Source: Synaphobranchus kaupii
Lineage: Eukaryota; Chordata; Actinopteri; Anguilliformes; Synaphobranchidae
Assembly: GCA_029718625.1 (NCBI GenBank)
Contig: CM056379.1
Coordinates: forward strand, 70,289,456 to 70,353,455
Direction of reading: 5' to 3'
DNA: 64,000 bases
A program made the translations under genes and the position numbers. How positions within the stretch are numbered: the first letter of the stretch is position 1; the number at the start of each line of letters is the position of its first letter. The notes beneath the pieces were generated by a model. It searched no databases, was not told the DNA's origin, and was given only the letters and a program-made list of their open reading frames with translations. This document shows, in pieces, positions 41,884 through 54,582 of this stretch.

Positions 41884-44800
41884 AGGGGACCGTGCAGCGA
41901 AGCTGCCGGTACCCTATTGTTTTTGTTCTGATTCTTTTTTTTAATTTTTTTATTATTTTTCTCCCCCTTTCACCTAAAATTCCCATGAGCTGGTTTGTCC
42001 TAGAATCACCAGAATTGGCACGCTTGTTGGGATTCCAAAACTCTTGAATCCAGTATATTATGACGCAGATTGAACACCTGGTGGCGCTGTAGTGCACGTG
42101 ACAAAATTTTGACATTGACACGCCCACTGCTGACGCCCCGTTTCACCTAGAGTCACAAATTTTGGTATGCATGTCCACTTGCTCATTCTGAACAAATTTG
42201 CCTCAAGGACCCATAAAGTCCGCTATATTGGATTTTTTGATAATTAGCATTTTTTGTAAAACGCTTAAAATGCTACTCCTCCTACAAAATTTGACCAATT
42301 GAGATGAAACTTGGTTTACTTACTCCTTAGACGGTGTCTCATAAAAGTTATATTTGGAATTTTGATATTTTCAAATATGGCCGAATGACGAGCCAATGAA
42401 ATTTCACTGGGCGTGGCTTATCACAAAAATGCTAATAATTCCAAAACGATTAGACAGAAAGCTATGAACCTTGGTAGTTATGTTACGAGTGCCAATAGGA
42501 CTAGACATGTACAGTTTTATCCCAATCCATCCATGTGGTGGCGCTATAGAGTTCCAAATATAAAAAAATATTAAAAAATTCACTAAAAATCACAGTTCCT
42601 TTGCAGAGATGTGCAACTTGCTACAGTGACAAAGAGCCGGATTTGGATCATATAACTTTACTAATTTGGTGGGAGCCATCTTGAATTTGCCAACATTTTG
42701 GCTTAAATGTACTCATTTATTACTTCTTTGAGTTTTTCCTTAACCGCTTGGCTGATTAGCATGAAACTTGGCAAATAGTTAGACGTCGTCATCATACAAG
42801 CTCACACCGAATTTCGTGGCGATAGGCCAGTTGGTGGCGCTGTAGTGCACGTGTAAATATTGTGACATTGACCACGCCCACTGGCGACGCCCCGTTTGAC
42901 CTAGAGTCACAAAATGTGGTGTAAAGGTCTCTCTGCTCATGCTGAACAAATTTGCCTCAAGAATCCATGAAGTCAGCCGTATTGCATTTTCCGCTAATTA
43001 GCATTTTTTGTATGACACTTAAAATGTTACTTGTCCTACAAAATTTGGCTAATTTACATGAAACGAGGTACACAAACTCGTTAGACCATGCTTTGGGACA
43101 AGAACTCATTAGACCATGCTTCATAAAAGTTATATTAAAAATTGTGATATTTTAAAAGATGGCCGAATGACGAGCCAATTAATTTTCAATGGGCGTGACT
43201 TATCACAAAAATGCTGATAATTCCAAAATCATTTGACAGAAAGTTATGAAACCTGGTAGATCTATTAAGAGTAACATGTGGAATTGACCTCTACAGTTTC
43301 AACCCAATTTAGCCACGTGGTGGCGCTATATAGATTCAAATATAAGAAAATATTTAAAAATTCACTAAAAATCATTTACACGCCCACTGCATACGCCCCG
43401 TTTTATCTAGAGTCACAAAATGTGGGATAGAGGTCCGTCTGCTCATACTGAACAAATTTGCCTCGAGGAATCATCAAGTTAGCCCCATTGGATTTTCCGC
43501 TAATTAGCATTACTTGTAAAACACTTAAAATACTACTCCTCCTATAAAATTTGACCAATTTACATGAAACCTGGTAAACACACTCCATACACCATGCAGC
43601 ATAAAACTTATATACAGAATTTTGATATTTTAAAAGATGGCCGAATGACGAGCCAATAAATATCCAGTGGGCGTGGCTTATCACAAAAATGCTAATAATT
43701 CCAAAACCATTTCATAGAAAGTTATGAAACTTGGAAAGTCTTTTAAGAGTAACATCTGGACCTGACCTCTCCAGTTTCAACCCAATCGAGCCATGTGGTG
43801 GCGCTATAGAGATCCAAATATAAGAAAATATTTAAAAATTCACTAAAAATCATTGACACGCCCACTGCCGACGCCCCGTTTGATCTACAGTCACATAAGT
43901 TGGTGGATACATCCCGCTACTCCTGCCCAACAAATTTGCCTCAAGAAACCATGAAGTGTGCCATCTTCAATTTTCCGCTAATTAGCATTTTTTGTAAAAC
44001 ACTTAAAATGCTACTCCTCCTACAGAATTTGACCAATTTGCACCAAACCTGTTCAAGGTACTGAAACCGCTTCCCTACATACACGCATTACTTTAGTAAG
44101 CCAATGGATTTTGCACTGGGCGTGGCTTATCGCACAAATGCTAGTACTTCTAAAACCGTTTGATATAAAGTTCTGAAACTTGGTGGGTTGATTGAGAGTT
44201 AGATCAAGACTCGAGCCCTGCAGTTTTAACCCAATCAATCTGCGTGGTGGCACTAAAGAAATACAAATGTTGGGATGGCAGGTATGCCATCCGCCAAGTA
44301 CACTATCTCTGCTTAACAGGCCGTCTACCTACTATACCAACTGTGAAAGTTTCTGTAGCTTAGTGGTTAAGGCATTTGACTGCCGTGTAGTAGGTTGGTG
44401 GTTCGATCCCCACCTGTTCCCTAGTTTTTTTTGAGGCACACAATGTGCACGTCATTGTAAGAATGTTCTTTTTATTGCAAAGGCTAGGAAATTTCACAAT
44501 ATTACCAGTTATCTGTTTGAATTATGAAGTCAGTAAGCCAAAACAATGTGATACCGCAACACACAAGTCTTATTTGGCCTCCTCATTTCTGTTAACCTGC
44601 TTAGGCCTAGTGGATACAGTATTGGCTTTCCATGTGTATGTGGTCAATTCCGGCTTGGTACCAATGGCTTGGTTAATGTTTGGCAAAACTATTGTGCAAA
44701 TGCTATGCTTCTTTTAATGTTGTTTTCACATTAAGAAACACCTTTTTATTGCAAAAGTTAAGAAATGTAACAGTATTAACTGTTCACTGTTTCACTTGTA

Positions 44801-44999
44801 CCTTAAAAGACTTAATACGCAAGCCCTTACCGGATCGGGTAAAGATACCATCAGCAATGGCAAAAGCCCTGATTAGAAACAAATATTTGTATTTTGGGTC
44901 AACCCTGTCTAGAGTTGTCTACCATTTTGCGGTTTCTGCGTTTGACAAATGCCGCTAATGCCGCACGGTCCCCGGACATCGCTGCTTGCAGCTATATTT
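41884..44999 (+). repeat. Satellite unit 5 (3,116 bp)
   Basis: Close to the B sub-unit of the later higher-order repeat. It has an extra ~28-base duplication near 43081-43112, where TTAGACCATGCTT occurs twice. Its 3' half (from about 43380) is nearly identical to that of the homogenised copies. Confidence 0.85.
44349..44432 (+). repeat. tRNA-like segment I, unit 5
   Basis: Consensus A and B boxes and T8. Confidence 0.6.
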
Positions 45000-45024
45000 A
45001 GGGGACCGTGCAGCGAAGCTGCCG
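44969..45024. other. Hairpin-forming unit junction (example)
   Basis: GCACGGTCCCC (from about 44963) and GGGGACCGTGC (45001-45011) are exact inverse 11-mers around a 27-base loop that itself contains GCTGC-TT-GCAGC. The next bases GCAGC-GAA-GCTGC form a further hairpin. The same structure is at 34.98, 38.08, 39.71 (one base changed), 41.87, 51.81 and 58.65 kb. It is missing at the A/B borders (48.31, 55.14, 61.98 kb). Confidence 0.7.
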
Positions 45025-47666
45025 GTACCCTATTGTTTTTGTTCAGATTCTTTTTTTCTTTTTTTTTCTTTTTTTTCTCCCCTTTCACCTAAAATTCCCA
45101 TGAGCTGGTTTGTCCTAGAATCACCAGACTTGGCACGCTTGTTGGGATTCCCAAACTCTTGAATCCATTATATTATGACGCAGATTGAACACCTGGTGGC
45201 GCTGTAGTGCACGTGACAAAATTTTGACATTGACATGCCCACTGGCGACGCCCCGTTTGACCTAGAGTCACAAAATGTGGTGTACAGGTCTCTATGCTCA
45301 TGCTGAACAGATTTACCTCAAGGATCCATGAAGTCAGCCATATTGGATTTTCCGCTAATTAGCATTTTTTGTATAACACTTAAAATGCTACTCCTCCTAC
45401 AAAATTTGGCCAATTTACATGAAACGAGGTACACACACTCGGTAGACCATGCTTCATAAAAGTTATATTCAGAATTTTAATATTTTAAAAGATGACCGAA
45501 TGACGAGCCAATTAATTTTCAATGGGCGTGACTTATCACAAAAATGCTGATAATTCCAAAATCATTTGACAGAAAGTTATGAAACCTGGTAGATCTATTA
45601 AGAGTAACATGAGGAATAGACCCCTACAGTTTTAACTCAATCGACCCACGTGGTGGCGCTATATCAATCCAAATATAAGAAAATATTTAAAAATTCACTA
45701 AAAATCATTGACACGCCCACTGCATACGCCCCGTTTTATCTAGAGTCACAAAATGTGGGATAGAGGTCCGGCTGCTCATACTGAACAAATTTTACTAAGG
45801 AACCATCAAGTTAGCCCTATTGGATTTTCCGCTAATTAGCATTACTTGTAAAACACTTAAAATACTACTCCTCCTACAAAATTTGGCCAATTTACATGAA
45901 ACGTGGGACAATAACTCATTAGACCATGCTTCATAAAAGGTATATTCAAAATTGTGATATTTTAAAAGATGGCCGAATGACGAGCCAATTAATTTTCAAT
46001 GGGCGTGACTTATCACAAAAATGCTGATAATTCCAAAATCATTTGACAGAAAGTTATGAAACCTGGTAGATCTATTAACAGTAACATGTGGAATTGACCT
46101 CTACAGTTTCAACCCAATTGAGCCACGTGGTGGCGCTATATAGATTCAAATATAAAAAAATATTTAAAAATTCACTAAAAATCATTGACACGCCCACTGC
46201 ATACGCCCCGTTTTATCTAGAGTCACAAAATGTGCGATAGAGGTCCGGCTGCTCATACTGAACAAATTTGCCTCTAGGAACCATCAAGTTAGCCCTATTG
46301 GATTTTCCGCTAATTAGCATTACTTGTAAAACACTTAAAATACTACTCCTCCTACAAAATTTGGCCAATTTACATGAAACGTGGGACAATAACTCATTAG
46401 ACCATGTTTCATAAAAGGTATATTCAAAATTGTGATATTTTAAAAGATGGCCGAATGACGAGCCAATTAATTTTCAATGGGCGTGACTTATCACAAAAAT
46501 GCTGATAATTCCAAAATCATTTGACAGAAAGTTATGAAACCTGGTAGATCTATTAAGAGTAACATGTGGAATTGACCTCTACAGTTTCAACCCAATTGAG
46601 CCACGTGGTGGCGCTATATAGATTCAAATATAAAAAAATGTTTAAAAATTCACTAAAAATCATTGACACGCCCACTGCATACGCCCCGTTTTATCTAGAG
46701 TCACAAAATGTGGGATAGAGGTCCGTCTGCTCATACTGAACAAATTTGCCTCGAGGAATCATCAAGTTAGCCCCATTGGATTTTCCGCTAATTAGCATTA
46801 CTTGTAAAACACTTAAAATACTACTCCTCCTATAAAATTTGACCAATTTACATGAAACCTGGTAAACACACTCCATACACCATGCAGCATAAAACTTATA
46901 TACAGAATTTTGATATTTTAAAAGATGGCCGAATGACGAGCCAATAAATATCCAGTGGGCGTGGCTTATCACAAAAATGCTAATAATTCCAAAACCATTT
47001 CATAGAAAGTTATGAAACTTGGAAAGTCTTTTAAGAGTAACATCTGGACCTGACCTCTCCAGTTTCAACCCAATCGAGCCATGTGGTGGCGCTATAAAGA
47101 TCCAAATATAAGAAAATATTTAAAAATTCACTAAAAATCATTGACACGCCCACTGCCGACGCCCTGTTTGATCTACAGTCACATAAGTTGGTGGATACAT
47201 CCCGCTACTCCTGCCCAACAAATTTGCCTCAAGAAACCATGAAGTGTGCCATCTTCAATTTTCCGCTAATTAGCATTTTTTGTAAAACACTTAAAATGCT
47301 ACTCCTCCTACAGAATTTGACCAATTTGCACCAAACCTGTTCAAGGTACTGAAACCGCTTCCCTACATACACGCATTACTTTAGTAAGGCGTATGTCAAA
47401 ATTTGGCCGAATCAGAAGCCAATGGATTTTGCACTGGGCGTGGCTTATCGCACAAATGCTAGTACTTCTAAAACCGTTTGATATAAAGTTCTGAAACTTG
47501 GTGGGTTGATTGAGAGTTAGATCAAGACTCGAGCCCTGCAGTTTTAACCCAATCAATCTGCGTGGTGGCACTAAAGAAATACAAATGTTGGGATGGCAGG
47601 TATGCCATCCGCCAAGTACACTATCTCTGCTTAACAGGCCGTCTACCTACTATACCAACTGTGAAA

Positions 47667-47750
47667 GTTTCTGTAGCTTAGTGGTTAAGGCATTTGACTG
47701 CCGTGTAGTAGGTTGGTGGTTCGATCCCCACCTGTTCCCTAGTTTTTTTT
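47667..47750 (+). repeat. tRNA-like segment I, HOR copy 1 sub-unit A
   Basis: A box at 47674, B box at 47718, T8 at 47743-47750. The perfect hairpin GGATGGCA-GGTA-TGCCATCC lies about 75 bases upstream (47591-47610). Confidence 0.6.
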
Positions 47751-50700
47751 GAGGCACACAATGTGCACGTCATTGTAAGAATGTTCTTTTTATTGCAAAG
47801 GCTAGGAAATTTCACAATATTACCAGTTATCTGTTTGAATTATGAAGTCAGTAAGCCAAAACAATGTGATACCGCAACACACAAGTCTTATTTGGCCTCC
47901 TCATTTCTGTTAACCTGCTTAGGCCTAGTGGATACAGTATTGGCTTTCCATGTGTATGTGGTCAATTCCGGCTTGGTACCAATGGCTTGGTTAATGTTTG
48001 GCAAAACTATTGTGCAAATGCTATGCTTCTTTTAATGTAGTTTTCACATTAAGAAACACCTTTTTATTGCAAAAGTTAAGAAATGTAACAGTATTAACTG
48101 TTCACTGTTTCACTTGTACTTAAAAGACTTAATACGCAAGCCCTTACCGGATCGGGTAAAGATACCATCAGCAATGGCAAAAGCCCTGATTAGAAACAAA
48201 TATTTGTATTTTGGGTCAACCCTGTCTAGAGTTGTCTACCATTTTGCGGTTTCTGCGTTTGACAAATGCCGCTAATGCCGCACGGTCCCCGGACATCGCT
48301 GCTTGCAGCTATATTTTTTATTTATTTTATTTATTTTATTTTTTTTCTCCCCTTTCACCTAAAATTCCCGTGAGCTGGTTTGTCCTAGAATCATCAGACT
48401 TGGCACGCTTGTTGGGATTCTCAAACTCTTGAATCCTCTAATTATGACGCAGATTGAACACCTGGTGGCGCTGTAGTGCACGTGACAAAATTTGGACATT
48501 GACACGCCCACTGCCGACGCGCCGTTTCACTTAGAGTCACAAAATTTGGTATACATGTCCATTTGCTCATTCTGAACAAATTTGCCTCAAGGACCCATAA
48601 AGTCCGCCATATTGGATTTTTTGCTAATTAGCATTTTTTGTAAAACGCTTAAAATGCTACTCCTCCTACAAAATTTGACCAATTGAGATGAAACTTGGTA
48701 TATACACTCGTTAGACCATGTCTCATAAAATTTATATTCAGAATTTTGATATTTTCAAAGATGGCCGAATGACGAGCCAATGAAATTTCACTGGGCGTGG
48801 CTTATCACAAAAATGCTAATAATTCCAAAACGATTAGACAGAAAGCTATGAACCTTGGTAGTTATGTTAGGAGTGCCAATAGGACTAGACATGTACAGTT
48901 TTATCCCAATCCATCCATGTGGTGGCGCTATAGAGTTCCAAATATAAAGAAATATAAAAAAATTCACTAAAAATCACAGTTAGTTTGCAGAGATGTATAA
49001 CTTGCTACAGTGACAAAGAGCCGGATTTGGATCATAGAACTTTACTAATTTGGTGGGCGCCATCTTGAATTTGCCGACATTTTGGCTTAAATGTACTCAT
49101 TTATTACTTCTTTGAGGTTTTCCTTAACCGCTTGGCTGATTAGCATGAAACTTGGCAAGTAGTTAGAAGTTGTCATCATACAAGCTCACACCGAATTTCG
49201 TGGCGATAGGCCAGTTGGTGGCGCTGTAGTGTACGTGTTAATATTGTGACATTGACACGCCCACTGGCGACGCCCCGTTTGACCTAGAGTCACAAAATGT
49301 GGTGTACAGGTCTCTCTGCTCATGCTGAACAGATTTACCTCAAGGATCCATGAAGTCAGCCATATTGGATTTTCCGCTAATTAGCATTTTTTGTATAACA
49401 CTTAAAATGCTACTCCTCCTACAAAATTTGGCCAATTTACATGAAACGAGGTACACAAACTCGTTAGACCATGCTTCATAAAATTTATATTCAGAATTTT
49501 GATATTTTAAAAGATGACCGAATGACGAGCCAATTAATTTTCAATGGGCGTGACTTATCACAAAAATGCTGATAATTCCAAAATAATTTGACAGAAAGTT
49601 ATGAAACCTGGTAGATCTATTAAGAGTAACATGAGGAATAGACCCCTACAGTTTTAACCCAATCGAGCCACGTGGTGGCGCTATATCAATCCAAATATAA
49701 GAAAATATTTAAAAATTCACAAAAAATCATTGACACGCCCACTGCATACGCCCCGTTTTATCTAGAGTCACAAAATGTGGGATAGAGGTCCGGCTGCTCA
49801 TACTGAACAAATTTTCCTCAAGGAACCATCAAGTTAGCCCTATTGGATTTTCCGCTAATTAGCATTACTTGTAAAACACTTAAAATACTACTCCTCCTAC
49901 AAAATTTGGCCAATTTACATGAAACGTGGGACAAGAACTCATTAGACCATGCTTCATAAAAGTTATATTAAAAATTGTGATATTTTAAAAGATGGCCGAA
50001 TGACGAGCCAATTAATTTTCAATGGGCGTGACTTATCACAAAAATGCTGATAATTCCAAAATCATTTGACAGAAAGTTATGAAACCTGGTAGATCTATTA
50101 AGAGTAACATGTGGAATTGACCTCTACAGTTTCAACCCAATTTAGCCACGTGGTGGCGCTATATAGATTCAAATATAAGAAAATATTTAAAAATTCACTA
50201 AAAATCATTTACACGCCCACTGCATACGCCCCGTTTTATCTAGAGTCACAAAATGTGGGATAGAGGTCCGTCTGCTCATACTGAACAAATTTGCCTCGAG
50301 GAATCATCAAGTTAGCCCCATTGGATTTTCCGCTAATTAGCATTACTTGTAAAACACTTAAAATACTACTCCTCCTATAAAATTTGACCAATTTACATGA
50401 AACCTGGTAAACACACTCCATACACCATGCAGCATAAAACTTATATACAGAATTTTGATATTTTAAAAGATGGCCGAATGACGAGCCAATAAATATCCAG
50501 TGGGCGTGGCTTATCACAAAAATGCTAATAATTCCAAAACCATTTCATAGAAAGTTATGAAACTTGGAAAGTCTTTTAAGAGTAACATCTGGACCTGACC
50601 TCTCCAGTTTCAACCCAATCGAGCCATGTGGTGGCGCTATAGAGATCCAAATATAAGAAAATATTTAAAAATTCACTAAAAATCATTGACACGCCCACTG

Positions 50701-51181
50701 CCGACGCCCCGTTTGATCTACAGTCACATAAGTTGGTGGATACATCCCGCTACTCCTGCCCAACAAATTTGCCTCAAGAAACCATGAAGTGTGCCATCTT
50801 CAATTTTCCGCTAATTAGCATTTTTTGTAAAACACTTAAAATGCTACTCCTCCTACAGAATTTGACCAATTTGCACCAAACCTGTTCAAGGTACTGAAAC
50901 CGCTTCCCTACATACACGCATTACTTTAGTAAGCCAATGGATTTTGCACTGGGCGTGGCTTATCGCACAAATGCTAGTACTTCTAAAACCGTTTGATATA
51001 AAGTTCTGAAACTTGGTGGGTTGATTGAGAGTTAGATCAAGACTCGAGCCCTGCAGTTTTAACCCAATCAATCTGCGTGGTGGCACTAAAGAAATACAAA
51101 TGTTGGGATGGCAGGTATGCCATCCGCCAAGTACACTATCTCTGCTTAACAGGCCGTCTACCTACTATACCAACTGTGAAA

Positions 51182-51265
51182 GTTTCTGTAGCTTAGTGGT
51201 TAAGGCATTTGACTGCCGTGTAGTAGGTTGGTGGTTCGATCCCCACCTGTTCCCTAGTTTTTTTT
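51182..51265 (+). repeat. tRNA-like segment I, HOR copy 1 sub-unit B
   Basis: Identical to the sub-unit A segment. Confidence 0.6.
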
Positions 51266-54200
51266 GAGGCACACAATGTGCACGTCATTGTAAGAATGTT
51301 CTTTTTATTGCAAAGGCTAGGAAATTTCACAATATTACCAGTTATCTGTTTGAATTATGAAGTCAGTAAGCCAAAACAATGTGATACCGCAACACACAAG
51401 TCTTATTTGGCCTCCTCATTTCTGTTAACCTGCTTAGGCCTAGTGGATACAGTATTGGCTTTCCATGTGTATGTGGTCAATTCCGGCTTGGTACCAATGG
51501 CTTGGTTAATGTTTGGCAAAACTATTGTGCAAATGCTATGCTTCTTTTAATGTTGTTTTCACATTAAGAAACACCTTTTTATTGCAAAAGTTAAGAAATG
51601 TAACAGTATTAACTGTTCACTGTTTCACTTGTACTTAAAAGACTTAATACGCAAGCCCTTACCGGATCGGGTAAAGATACCATCAGCAATGGCAAAAGCC
51701 CTGATTAGAAACAAATATTTGTATTTTGGGTCAACCCTGTCTAGAGTTGTCTACCATTTTGCGGTTTCTGCGTTTGACAAATGCCGCTAATGCCGCACGG
51801 TCCCCGGACATCGCTGCTTGCAGCTATATTTAGGGGACCGTGCAGCGAAGCTGCCGGTACCCTATTGTTTTTGTTCAGATTCTTTTTTTCTTTTTTTTTC
51901 TTTTTTTTCTCCCCTTTCACCTAAAATTCCCATGAGCTGGTTTGTCCTAGAATCACCAGACTTGGCACGCTTGTTGGGATTCCCAAACTCTTGAATCCAT
52001 TATATTATGACGCAGATTGAACACCTGGTGGCGCTGTAGTGCACGTGACAAAATTTTGACATTGACATGCCCACTGGCGACGCCCCGTTTGACCTAGAGT
52101 CACAAAATGTGGTGTACAGGTCTCTATGCTCATGCTGAACAGATTTACCTCAAGGATCCATGAAGTCAGCCATATTGGATTTTCCGCTAATTAGCATTTT
52201 TTGTATAACACTTAAAATGCTACTCCTCCTACAAAATTTGGCCAATTTACATGAAACGAGGTACACACACTCGGTAGACCATGCTTCATAAAAGTTATAT
52301 TCAGAATTTTAATATTTTAAAAGATGACCGAATGACGAGCCAATTAATTTTCAATGGGCGTGACTTATCACAAAAATGCTGATAATTCCAAAATCATTTG
52401 ACAGAAAGTTATGAAACCTGGTAGATCTATTAAGAGTAACATGAGGAATAGACCCCTACAGTTTTAACTCAATCGACCCACGTGGTGGCGCTATATCAAT
52501 CCAAATATAAGAAAATATTTAAAAATTCACTAAAAATCATTGACACGCCCACTGCATACGCCCCGTTTTATCTAGAGTCACAAAATGTGGGATAGAGGTC
52601 CGGCTGCTCATACTGAACAAATTTTACTAAGGAACCATCAAGTTAGCCCTATTGGATTTTCCGCTAATTAGCATTACTTGTAAAACACTTAAAATACTAC
52701 TCCTCCTACAAAATTTGGCCAATTTACATGAAACGTGGGACAATAACTCATTAGACCATGCTTCATAAAAGGTATATTCAAAATTGTGATATTTTAAAAG
52801 ATGGCCGAATGACGAGCCAATTAATTTTCAATGGGCGTGACTTATCACAAAAATGCTGATAATTCCAAAATCATTTGACAGAAAGTTATGAAACCTGGTA
52901 GATCTATTAACAGTAACATGTGGAATTGACCTCTACAGTTTCAACCCAATTGAGCCACGTGGTGGCGCTATATAGATTCAAATATAAAAAAATATTTAAA
53001 AATTCACTAAAAATCATTGACACGCCCACTGCATACGCCCCGTTTTATCTAGAGTCACAAAATGTGCGATAGAGGTCCGGCTGCTCATACTGAACAAATT
53101 TGCCTCTAGGAACCATCAAGTTAGCCCTATTGGATTTTCCGCTAATTAGCATTACTTGTAAAACACTTAAAATACTACTCCTCCTACAAAATTTGGCCAA
53201 TTTACATGAAACGTGGGACAATAACTCATTAGACCATGTTTCATAAAAGGTATATTCAAAATTGTGATATTTTAAAAGATGGCCGAATGACGAGCCAATT
53301 AATTTTCAATGGGCGTGACTTATCACAAAAATGCTGATAATTCCAAAATCATTTGACAGAAAGTTATGAAACCTGGTAGATCTATTAAGAGTAACATGTG
53401 GAATTGACCTCTACAGTTTCAACCCAATTGAGCCACGTGGTGGCGCTATATAGATTCAAATATAAAAAAATGTTTAAAAATTCACTAAAAATCATTGACA
53501 CGCCCACTGCATACGCCCCGTTTTATCTAGAGTCACAAAATGTGGGATAGAGGTCCGTCTGCTCATACTGAACAAATTTGCCTCGAGGAATCATCAAGTT
53601 AGCCCCATTGGATTTTCCGCTAATTAGCATTACTTGTAAAACACTTAAAATACTACTCCTCCTATAAAATTTGACCAATTTACATGAAACCTGGTAAACA
53701 CACTCCATACACCATGCAGCATAAAACTTATATACAGAATTTTGATATTTTAAAAGATGGCCGAATGACGAGCCAATAAATATCCAGTGGGCGTGGCTTA
53801 TCACAAAAATGCTAATAATTCCAAAACCATTTCATAGAAAGTTATGAAACTTGGAAAGTCTTTTAAGAGTAACATCTGGACCTGACCTCTCCAGTTTCAA
53901 CCCAATCGAGCCATGTGGTGGCGCTATAGAGATCCAAATATAAGAAAATATTTAAAAATTCACTAAAAATCATTGACACGCCCACTGCCGACGCCCTGTT
54001 TGATCTACAGTCACATAAGTTGGTGGATACATCCCGCTACTCCTGCCCAACAAATTTGCCTCAAGAAACCATGAAGTGTGCCATCTTCAATTTTCCGCTA
54101 ATTAGCATTTTTTGTAAAACACTTAAAATGCTACTCCTCCTACAGAATTTGACCAATTTGCACCAAACCTGTTCAAGGTACTGAAACCGCTTCCCTACAT

Positions 54201-54498
54201 ACACGCATTACTTTAGTAAGGCGTATGTCAAAATTTGGCCGAATCAGAAGCCAATGGATTTTGCACTGGGCGTGGCTTATCGCACAAATGCTAGTACTTC
54301 TAAAACCGTTTGATATAAAGTTCTGAAACTTGGTGGGTTGATTGAGAGTTAGATCAAGACTCGAGCCCTGCAGTTTTAACCCAATCAATCTGCGTGGTGG
54401 CACTAAAGAAATACAAATGTTGGGATGGCAGGTATGCCATCCGCCAAGTACACTATCTCTGCTTAACAGGCCGTCTACCTACTATACCAACTGTGAAA

Positions 54499-54582
54499 GT
54501 TTCTGTAGCTTAGTGGTTAAGGCATTTGACTGCCGTGTAGTAGGTTGGTGGTTCGATCCCCACCTGTTCCCTAGTTTTTTTT
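54499..54582 (+). repeat. tRNA-like segment I, HOR copy 2 sub-unit A
   Basis: Identical boxes and T8, exactly 6,832 bases after the copy-1 equivalent. Confidence 0.6.

Larger units (their letters stand above)
45000..51831 (+). repeat. Higher-order repeat copy 1 (6,832 bp, sub-units A and B)
   Basis: Sub-unit A (45000 to about 48314) has ACACGCCCACT-type markers at 45235, 45713, 46190, 46668 and 47146, a regular period of 477-478. Sub-unit B (about 48315-51831) has markers at 48504, 49257, 49735, 50213 and 50691. The A/B border lacks the GGGGACCGTGC end and instead reads TATATTTTTTATTTATTTTA. Confidence 0.93.

Noticed and set aside
47667..47750. Functional tRNA genes in the satellite
   Set aside because: Box spacing and the T run fit, but the acceptor stem does not pair, the T stem needs an extra loop base, and the anticodon stem is broken. 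Reported as tRNA-derived only.
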